A stretch of DNA of 64,000 nucleotides, taken from contig QRFJ01000302.1 of NCBI GenBank assembly GCA_006176705.1, positions 1,302,001-1,366,000 of the forward strand, written 5' to 3'. The notes beneath the pieces are model-generated. The model saw only the letters and a program-made list of their open reading frames with translations, did not search any database and was not told the DNA's origin. The stretch's first letter is position 1. Each line of letters starts with the position of its first letter. Both the position numbers and the translations under genes were made by a program. Below, piece by piece: positions 55,933-64,000 of this stretch. The stretch is from Cocos nucifera (taxonomy: Eukaryota; Streptophyta; Magnoliopsida; Arecales; Arecaceae).

Positions 55933-57570
55933 TATTCTCTCTCTTTTATGATTTTAATACCTCTCCTCCATTTTAAAGGCAATGTTGCTACATCTCTCAG
56001 ATAGGATGTAACAGTTCAGATCCTTCGATAAGTCGGAGTAGGCCGGCATCAGTCGGAAGGTCCGAGCATATCAAAGAAGGATATGTGGGGTTCTTCGATA
56101 AGAGATCCTTTCATAATTAAATTAGTGAAAGTTGGAGAGGAAGATTAATAGGATGAGATAGTGAAAACAGGCGGCCAACAATTCATATTGATGGATTGTT
56201 TATACACAAGTGGAGGAACCATTGAGCAGCTCATTCCATATGACATGGTAGTTGAGGTTGGATTATAGACCTTGAAAGGCAGTCAGCATTAAAAAAGAAC
56301 TAAATAAAATCACATGATTGCTTGTATCACCATTAGGCCCGTGCTGCCGTTGCAAGCTCTGTTGAAACGTACGTCATGCTACAAGAATGGTGCCTCAGAC
56401 CACCTCTAATGAAGAAATTTTGGATAGGGATACCACCATGAAGTGATTTTTCCGTTTTTTTCCAGGTTTATGCTCTACAATAAGATCATGATCATCGAGA
56501 ATATTTTTTTCTCAAAAAAAAAAAAGCAAATCAAATTAAGGGGAGTAGGCAAGGAATCCCTGAGTGTCACATTTTGCCCGGCATTTCGACTTGGATTGAT
56601 CATGCATCAATATGTTTAGTTCCGCTTACGTGTTTCTATGGCTGATGTGGAATTATGCTTGTTACTCTTGGATATCTTGGTAGTAAGTACTAGGTGCATA
56701 TGTTCCGCTACTGGTGAATTTATTTGTTCAATGATCTACAGGAGGGTTCATTCGGGCCAATATTACCTAAAAAAAGGTCTGCACCGACCAGCACTTCATT
56801 GATGTGACGTGACATTAAAAGCTAGCCATGAAACACTTTTAAACTTAAATTGGTCTCTTTTCTTTTTTTTTTTTTGACTATACAATTATCCCCTAACAAA
56901 TAGTTTTAGGGCATAAAAGGATGAGACAAGGTGTATATGACGATTCAAATGCCTTTGGAAATCAAGGGAACTACGAAGCATGTCATCTCCTTTTGCTTTC
57001 AAAAGATCTACGATAGTCTCCACCATGGTTCCTTGTCAATTATGATCTATTAAAAAAATCATTTTGTGAAGATTTATTATTATAATGGTAACAATTATAG
57101 AAATTAAGAGATCTTTTGATGGCTTTTGTTAATTAAGTACCAACCCGAGAGGTTAAGTTACTAGGGAATGGTTAGAAATATATTAATCATAAAACTCCTT
57201 TTTCAACTATAGTCTAGATAATGCATGGAGGTTTGGAAGGACCAAAATGAAAATAAGTCGTCATAACAACCAGATTATTGATTGAAAAGGATTTAAATTT
57301 GAAACTCCAGCGGCCTTTACTCCAGTATAAATTTTAAAAGCTTTAGATTACGTCTAGTGCATCATCAGGCAATCTTAAAAGATAATATAAATTATCTTTA
57401 AGATAGATTATCACCATCAAATTATCAATAATATTGATTATTATGTTTGATATATATAAATAATGCTGTAGTAAAATAACTGAAAATCTTGATAGATATA
57501 TTTGATATGATAATTAGATTTTTGGTAATGTGAAATCAAATTTTTAAAAAACTCTTAGTAATGTTGCTTT
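55933..57570. other. Intergenic, no gene
   Basis: No gene or recognisable repeat; poly-A at 56515-56525 and T run at 56864-56875. Confidence 0.45.
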
Positions 57571-58101
57571 TTTTCCTGATGAAAAATAAAAATTATATAT
57601 AGTATTATATATAAAAATATAAATATTTATATATTTTAAATATATATAATAATATATATATTTATATATTATATATGATATATATATATATATGTTTATA
57701 TATTTATATTATAGATATTTATATATTATATATAATATATAAATAAATAATACATAATTATATATATAATTATATAAATATATAAAATATATATATTTAT
57801 ATATGTAGTATTAAATATAAAAATAAATATTTATATTATATATATAAATAAATATATTTATATATTATATATATAAATATATTTATATTTATTTATACAT
57901 ATTGTATATATAGAGGAGCCATGATTTTTATATATAATAATATATAAATATAAATAAATATATAATATAATATTAATATAAATAAATAAATAAAATATAT
58001 TTATATTTATACATAAATAATAATAATATATATAAATATATATAGAGAAGTAGTAATATATAAATATAATAATATATATAAATATATATACATATTATAT
58101 A
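57571..58101. repeat. Very AT-rich TATA/TTTA low-complexity block
   Basis: About 500 bp of almost pure TA, TTTATA and ATATAAATA words ending exactly at the LTR start (58102). Probably the insertion target of the Tat element; the five bases before the LTR are ATATA. Confidence 0.9.
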
Positions 58102-58839
58102 TGTTGACGTAGAAACTGGTTGTCGTCGGAATCCGCTGGAGTGGAGGTCGATGAGGTCGCCATCGGGGACCTGCAAAATAAAGTCCCGTCCGGAGCTGGT
58201 GGGGGTGGCTCCGATAGGACCCTCCGATGATCAAGTCAGCTCCAGCCAATAGGAATGGAGTGCTCGAAAATGATTTTCGTAGACCTTAGAGATGAAGGAA
58301 GATCTTAGAGATCAGAGAGATTAGGATTAGCATATCTGAATGATCCTTTTTATAGCGGAGCTTGATGATGACAGCTGTAGCCGCGTGCTAGCGGGCCGCT
58401 TAAGGTCCGACGGAGTCAGTCTCATGGAAAGGTGCCATCTGCAGCGGGTTGATGGTGACAGCCATCGCCGCCTGATAGCGGGTCGCTGTCGCTTGCGGTG
58501 GACTGATGGTGATGGCTGCAACTGTCTTGATACTGAGCCGCTCGGGGTTGAATGAAGGGTTGAAGGGCTTCGACGTGTGCCCATTTTGAAAGAGTTCGGA
58601 CTCCTGAAGAGGAAGCTCAGAAGGAGTTCGGCTCCCGTAGGCGTCTGGCTGGAGGTGCGACCGCTGGAGATTCGGCTAAAGCCCGACTGCTGGGCATCCA
58701 AGAAGCTCGATCGCTAAGTAGTTCGACCGGCTGTAAGGGTTTGGCTAAGACCCATCTATTGAAGCTCTTCTATGGCTACTGGTTGCATTAGACCGAGCAT
58801 CGAACTAGACTTCGACGGGAGCGGGGTTTATCCCAAATA
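58102..58839 (-). repeat. 3' LTR of Tat element
   Basis: 738 bp from TGTTGACGTAG to ATCCCAAATA. Aligns with the LTRs at 25021 and 29755 along most of its length; shorter through fewer internal 16-bp GTTCGACC units. Confidence 0.88.
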
Positions 58840-58862
58840 CTAGCCCCCCACTTTCGAGTTCG
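58840..58862 (-). other. Polypurine tract
   Basis: The minus strand reads AAAGTGGGGGGCTAG just before the 3' LTR. Confidence 0.75.
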
Positions 58863-58939
58863 AAACTCGAAGGAAGGGAGTGCAGAAAAGGCGACTGCCG
58901 AAGTCTTCCTCTGAGCTCCGTGTTGGTCCAAGTCGAAGC

Positions 58940-59375
58940 TCGGGGAAGATCTCATCTCCAGCTAAAGTTGATATCGAAGTTGAAGTCCGGGAAAGATCCC
59001 ATCTCCAACTGAGGTTGAGGGAGGCTTCGTCCGCTGCGATCGAAGTCGGAGGTTGAGCTCCTCAGGGGTGATATTGTCTCCTACAGCCGAGGTCGATGCG
59101 GACGCTCGGAAGAGATCTGATCTCAGGACGAGGTTGTCTCCGATCTTATCTCTGGCCAAGGTGGAAGTTGAAGCTCTTCAGCTGAGGTTGACACGGTCGC
59201 TCGGAAGAGATCTTATCTCTAGCTGAGGTCGAAGTTGAAGCTCTTCAACCAAGGTTGGCCCGGTCGCTAGGGGGAGACCTTATCTGACCGAGGTTGAAGT
59301 TGAAGCTCTCCAACCGAGGTTGGTCTGGTCGCTCGAAAGAGATTTTATCTCCTTTGGTCGAGGTTGATGCGGGCG
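58940..59375. repeat. Diverged 41-bp type repeats
   Basis: Repeats of GGAAGATCTCATCTCC / GAAGAGATCTTATCTCT with CCGAGGTTG, related to arrays A1/A2 at 26-28 kb but with extra GAAGTTGAAGCTCTTCA insertions. Confidence 0.8.
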
Positions 59376-60215
59376 CTCGCGTTAGGACGAGGTTCTCCTC
59401 CTATTTCTAACTTCGACTTTGCTCGCGTTAGGACGAGATTCTCCTCATGTTCCTAATGGGCTATGGGGGCATATTCGGACCATCGTTCGTCTTCCCCCAT
59501 CTCATCTAAGGTGAATGAGGCCTTCGACTTTGCTTGCGTTAGGACAAAGTCCTCCTCCTGCTCCTAACGGACTGTGGGGGTACATTCGGATCGTCGTCCG
59601 TCTCCTTCCGTCTTGTCTAAGATGAATGAGGTCTTCGACTTTGCTCGCGTTAGGACGAGGTCCTCCTCCTATTTTTAATGGACTGTGGGGGCACATACGG
59701 ACCATCGTCCGCGCCTCTCCCCCTGTCTCGTCCTTTGTGAACGAGGCTTTCGACTTTGCTCGCATTAGGATGAGATCCTCCTCCTGCTCCTAACGGACTG
59801 TGGGGGCACATTCGGACCGTCGTCCATCTCCTCCCATCTCGTCTAAGGTGAATTTTGCTCACGTTAGGACAAGGTCCTCCTCCTATTCCTAACGGACTGT
59901 GGGGGTACATACGGATCATCGTTCGCATCTCTCCCCCCATCTCGTTCTTTGTGAACGAGGCCTTCGACTTTGCTCGCGTTAGGATGATGTCCTCCTTCTA
60001 TTCCTAATGGGCTATGGGGGCACATGCGGACCGTCGTCCGAGCCTCTCCCCTCGTCTCGTCTAAGGTGAACGAGGCCTTCGACTTTGATCGCATTAGGAT
60101 GAGGTTCTCCTCCTATTCCTAATGGGCTGTAGGGGTACATGCGGACCATCGTCCGAGCCTCTTTCTCCATCTCGTCTAAGGTGAACGAGGCCTCCGACTT
60201 TGAGAAGGTCTTATT
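59376..60215. repeat. 114-bp tandem array, Tat copy
   Basis: About seven units marked by GTGAACGAGGCCTTCGAC / CTTTGCTCGCGTTAGGA, spaced about 110-116 bp, the same unit as array B at 26641-27850. Frames on the minus strand stay open through several units. Confidence 0.9.
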
Positions 60216-60389
60216 TTCCACGGCCAAAGTTGATCCGGAGGAGATTTTATCTCCTACAGCTGAGGTTTAGAGGTCTTTGATCTGCTCACGTTAGGACGAG
60301 GTTCTCCTCCTGTTCCTTACTGGCTACTTTTGCTCATTTCTTTCCTGCCATCACGTAATCCTTGTACCAGAAATCAATAATGCAGAGCA

Positions 60390-61340
60390 AAGAAGTTTTT
60401 AAAGGAAGTCTACTGATAATACATCCTTAGATTTTCTGAGTTCCACGGTTGGAGAAGCACTATCCTTCCGAGTTCCTTCAGACGATAAGTTCTAGATTGG
60501 ATGACCTCCATCACCTCATACGGATCTTTCCAATTTGGGGCAAGCTTTCCTTAACTCTGAGACTGAGCGACAACGGCTCGCCGGAGCACTAAGTCCCCCA
60601 CTCTGAACGTCTTATTTTTAACCTTGGAGTTGTAGTACCGAGCCACCTTCTATTTGTAGGCTACCATCCGGACGCGGGCTTCCTCCCTCTTTTCTTCCAG
60701 AAGATCAAGGTTGACTCTGAGGTCCTGAGGGTTGTGCCGCTCGTTGAAGCCCACGACTCATGCAGACGGGAGCTTAAGCTCGATCGGAATAACTGCCTCA
60801 GTACCGAAGGCCAAGGGTATTTCTCCGGTTGGCACCCTCTGAGTAGTTCGGTATGCCCAAAGGATATGGTAGAGTTCGTCCACCCAGGCCTCTTTTGACC
60901 TATCGAGTCTCGCTTTGATTCCTTGCAGTAGGATCCGATTGGTTATCTCAGCTTCCCCATTGGTCTGCGGGTGAGCCACCGATGTGAAGCGGTGGGAGAT
61001 GTTTAGTCCTTCACAGAACTCGACGAACCTTACCCCAGCGAACTGTCGCCCATTATCGATTATGAGGGTTCGGGATAGACCGAACCGGTAGACTAGTGAC
61101 TTTCAGATGAAGTCCTGCACCTTGGTCTTGGTAATCTTCGCGAGTGGTTCGGCTTCGACCCACTTGGTGAAGTAGTCGATCGCGACCAGGAGAAACTTCC
61201 GCTGCCCAAACGCCGTTGGGAAGAGGGCGAGTATATCCATTCCCCACTGCGCAAATGGCTAGGATGAGCTGAGCGGAGTGAGTTCGGATGTCGGCTATCT
61301 CTGCACGCTGGCATTCTTCTGATAGCGGTCGCACCTTTTT
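60390..61340 (-). pseudogene. Tat integrase remnant
   Basis: The minus strand reads CDRYQKNASVQR (the zinc-binding CxxC has Tyr for the second Cys), FAQWGMDILALFPTAFGQRK (first Asp), VAIDYFTKWVEAEPLAKI, IIDNGRQFAG (second Asp) and SVAHPQTNGEAEITNRILLQ (catalytic Glu). AYRTTQRVPTGEIPLAFGTE and the C-terminal end to about 60420 follow. Stops at 61259-61261 (TAG before PFAQWGM) and 61103-61105 (TGA after VQDFI) break it, with frameshifts between segments. Confidence 0.88.
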
Positions 61341-61372
61341 ACATGTTCCACGGAATCGCGAAACAAGGTCGG

Positions 61373-62110
61373 CTAGTAGTACCCATATCGGAGTAGTTTT
61401 TGCGACAGGGACTTGGCTCCTACGTGACTTCCGCAGAGTCCTTCGTGCACATCCCATAGCGCGAGGTCGGCTTCTGAAGGTCGGAGACATCTCAGCAATG
61501 GGAGGGAGTATGACCTCTTATACAACCCGCCTTCGTATAAGACATAGCGGGAGGCCTGATTCCTGAGCTTTCGAGCTTCTTTTCGATCGTGGGGAAGGAC
61601 CCCCTCTTGAAGGTAGACGATCAATGGATCGATCCAGCTGGGCTCGAATTTCGTCTGCAGGATGGCCTGAGATTCCTCTATAGTCGGGCACTTTAAAGTT
61701 TTCAAAAATACTTCTTTGGGCAGTTCGGCCGACGTTGAAGCGGCCAACTTGGAGAGAAGATCGGCTCTTGCATTTTTCACCCTTGGGATGTGCTGAGTGT
61801 CAAAACTGTCGAAGGCCAGGATCAAATTCTTCACTTTCCTGAGGTACCTCACCATGCTTTCCTCCTGTGCCTCGTAGCCGCCACCAACTTGACCAACCAC
61901 TAGCTGAAAATCGCTATAGACTTGAAGCCGATCTATTTTTAATTCCCTTGCTATCTTTAATCCGATGATCAGCGCTTCATATTCGGCCCCATTGTTGGTC
62001 GCGGGGAACTCGAGACGCAGCACGTACTCGACGATGACTCATTCGGGGCTGACCAAGACCAGCCCCGCACCAGCTCTAGCGGAGTTGGACGAACCATCCA
62101 CATGCAGAGC
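61373..62110 (-). pseudogene. Second (plant-type) RNase H of Tat element
   Basis: The minus strand reads LHVDGSSNSARAGAGLVLVS (first catalytic Asp), a TGA at 62039-62041, then ATNNGAEYEALIIGLKIARE (Glu), LQVYSDFQLVVGQVGGGY (Asp) and IPRVKNARADLLSKLA (last Asp). This is the additional RNase H gained by Tat elements, placed between the RT-RNase H and integrase. A linker to about 61373 follows (SWIDPLIVYLQEGVLPHDRK). Confidence 0.9.
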
Positions 62111-62155
62111 CCAAGAACCTTCAAGGAGGTCGATGCTCTCTTTGGAAAGGTTCGG

Positions 62156-63480
62156 CTATGATAGCTCGGCTTCGTCGAAGTTCAGCCTCACTCTGGTGCT
62201 GGTCTCGCTCGATTCAAGCTCGACTTCAACTAGAATGGTGCATTCTAGCACAAAATCCGTCAGTATCTGGGCCTTGATCGATGGCCTAGATCGGTAGTTA
62301 ATGTTGAACTCTGTGAGCTCGATTGCCCATTTTGCGATTCTTCTGGAAGCGTTTGCTCGGTAGAGAACTGCTTTTATTGGTTGGTCCGTGAGGACCGTTA
62401 TGGTGTGCTCCTGAAAGTAAGGTCGAAGTCTCCTGACAGCAATTAGAAGACAGCAAGTTAGTTTTTCTAACCTAGAGTACCTGGTCTCCACATTCCTCAG
62501 GACTTGGCTCACGTAGTAGATCGGTCGCTGCGTCTTTGCTTCTTTCCTGACCAGGACTGCCACCAGGACCATCGGGGAGACAGCTAGATACAGAAATAAT
62601 TCTTCTCCGGGTTTGGGCTTTGTCAGCAGCGGGGTATGCCGAGGTAGTTTTTGAACTCCTCGAATGCCTGTTGGCACTCCGCTGTCCAGTAGAAGTCCTT
62701 CGATCGCTTGAGAACCTCGAAGAAGGGCATGCATCATTCGACCGACCTTGAGACGAAGCGATTTAGGGATGCCACCTTTTCGATCGGGCGTTGAACTTCC
62801 TTGATCGTCTTTGGAATGGTCATTTCCTAAATGGCTTGAATTTTCTGGGGGTTTGCCTCGATTCTGCGTCTCGACACCATGAACCTGAGAAATTTTTCGG
62901 AGGTCACACCAAAGGCACATTTGATCGGATTCAGCTTCATCTTATGCTTTCTGAGTGCACCGAAGGTCTCTTCAAGGTCGGCCAGGTGGTCTGTTGAAGC
63001 TCGGCTTTTGATGAGCATATCATCTACGTACACCTCCGTGTTGCGGTCGATCTGCTCCTTGAAGACCTTATTAAGCAAACGCTGGTATATTGCCCTTGCA
63101 TTATTGAGTCCAAAAGGCATGACCCTATAGCAATAAAGACCTCAGTCAGTAATGAAGGCGGTTTTCTCTTCGTCCTCGGGCGCCATGCGTATCTGGTTGT
63201 AACCAAAAAAGGCGTCCATGAAGGTGAGAAGCTCATGGTCCGAGGTTGCGTCCACCAGCTGGTCGATTCTTGGTAGAAGATAGCTGTCCTTCGGGCAGGC
63301 CTTGTTCAGCTTCTTGAAGTCGACTCACATTCTCCACTTGTTATTCGCTTTCTTGACGAGAACCATGTTCGAAATCCAGATCGGATAGTTAACCTCCCGG
63401 ATGAGTCCGGCTTTGAGGAGCTTGTCTACTTCTTCGGCGATCGCTTTCTGCCTCTTCGGGGCGTGGTGGCGTATCTTTTC
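62156..63480 (-). pseudogene. Tat reverse transcriptase and first RNase H
   Basis: The minus strand reads MVLVKKANNKWRM, a TGA (63325-63327), VDFKKLNKACPKDSY, FMDAFFGYNQIRMAPEDEEK, TGA (63142-63144), GLYCYRVMPFGLNNA and YVDDMLIKS (catalytic box, about 63011-63031). The thumb follows, and then an RNase H part (AKTQRPIYYVSQVLRNVETR, FQEHTITVLTDQPIKAV). A frameshift near 62825 joins two frames. The YxDD box is intact. Confidence 0.9.
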
Positions 63481-63996
63481 TCTTATTGGTCGATGCCTCG
63501 GATCGATGGCCAGTCGATGTTCCATAATTTCGACGTCGATCCCCGGCATATCCACTGGAGTCCAGGTGAAGACATCCGCATTTCTTCTGAGGAAAGCGAC
63601 GAACTGCTCCCGAACCTCGACTGCTAAGTTGGAGCTGATCTGCACCACGTGCTCCGAGTTTCCGTCATTCAAGGGCACAGAGACGAGGTCCTCCACAGGC
63701 TCGCCCTGCTCCTCAGTGAGGTTGTCGCGGACGTCCAATCCATCAACAAGATAAGGGTCGGGCTGATCTCCCTTATGCAGGGCGATCGAGTAGCAATACC
63801 TCGCCAGAGTCTGGACTCCTCTGACTTTTTCGATCCCGTGACTTGTCGAAAACTTCATCTTCAAATAATAGGTTGACACTATCGTCTGGAGTGCATTTAG
63901 ACCAAATCGGCCAAGAATCGCGTTATAGGCGGACGGGGTCCTTACGACTAGGAAATTGACCCAGGCTTTGGCCAGCTTCGGGCATTGCCCTATCAC
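63481..63996 (-). pseudogene. Tat protease end and RT start
   Basis: The minus strand reads SAYNAILGRFGLNALQTIVS then YLKMKFSTSHGIEKVRGVQ, the usual C-terminal part of a Tat retropepsin. A linker follows, then HRLAIDPRHRPIREKIRHHA and VDKLLKAGLIREVNYPIWIS, the RT N-terminus. The DTG active site would lie beyond the window edge. Confidence 0.85.
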
Positions 63997-64000
63997 TATG

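Larger units (their letters stand above)
58102..64000 (-). mobile_element. Tat-lineage gypsy retrotransposon, truncated by window edge
   Basis: On the minus strand the visible order is protease end, reverse transcriptase, RNase H, a second (plant or archaeal type) RNase H, integrase, a repeat-rich 3' region, polypurine tract and 3' LTR. The extra RNase H is diagnostic of the Tat clade. LTR and 3' region are the same family as 25021-30602. gag, PBS and 5' LTR lie beyond 64000. Pol carries several stops, so the copy is not coding as it stands. Confidence 0.93.

Noticed and set aside
59502..60227. Overlapping minus-strand frames with Cys-Pro-His repeats
   Set aside because: They follow the 114-bp tandem repeat; no evidence of coding beyond period length, so kept as a repeat and only raised as a low-interest finding.

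Overview
The window is nuclear DNA of a flowering plant, most likely a monocot (palm-like is my guess; the species cannot be fixed from sequence alone). The signs are GT-AG introns, a complete plant-type SIN3 co-repressor gene, AT-rich intergenic DNA full of microsatellites, and several classes of plant LTR retrotransposons and MITEs. Only one complete gene with a confident identity is visible: a SIN3-like (SNL) transcriptional co-repressor on the + strand, 32289-44930. I resolved it into 22 coding exons (1436 codons plus stop), with three PAH domains, the HDAC-interaction domain, an acidic linker and the Sin3 C-terminal domain. A TATA box lies near 31971 and two tiny uORFs precede the start. 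One intron has a GC-AG boundary.

Layout. 1-1600: decayed Ty1/copia remnant (- strand) with duplicated primer-binding sites. 2492-3214: Tourist-like MITE. 3953-4343: two-exon, frameshifted PAH fragment related to the SIN3 gene 28 kb downstream. 5-13 kb: AT-rich intergenic DNA with simple repeats, a 28-base G run and weak exon-like islands on the - strand. 12992-18316: Ty3/gypsy element (- strand) with both LTRs, target-site duplication (TSD) AGAGG, PBS and a mutated gag-pol. 18980-19480: decayed coiled-coil gene (- strand). 20680-23470: old tandem duplication split by a solo LTR (TSD AACTA). 25021-30602: pol-deleted Tat-type gypsy derivative with both LTRs and TSD GATAT, whose 3' part is a composite array of 41-bp and 114-bp tandem repeats. 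32-45 kb: the SIN3-like gene, with a foldback MITE of about 740 bp in intron 7. 47-53 kb: SINE-like element, hairpin, an orphan exon resembling isoprenylcysteine methylesterase (ICME), and orphan terminal exons. 53.7-55.9 kb: GC-rich island between AT-rich direct repeats. 58102-64000: coding Tat-type gypsy element (- strand) running off the right edge, from the same family as the 25-30.6 kb derivative.

The retroelements do not act with the SIN3 gene in any way the sequence shows; they are insertions around it. The 25-30.6 kb derivative keeps cis elements (LTRs, candidate PBS, PPT, repeat-rich 3' region) but no pol, so it would depend on a relative such as the 58-64 kb copy. That copy's visible pol also carries stops. 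I found no CRISPR, operon or obviously new enzymatic system. The least explained structure is the shared 41-bp/114-bp array in the 3' region of the Tat family.
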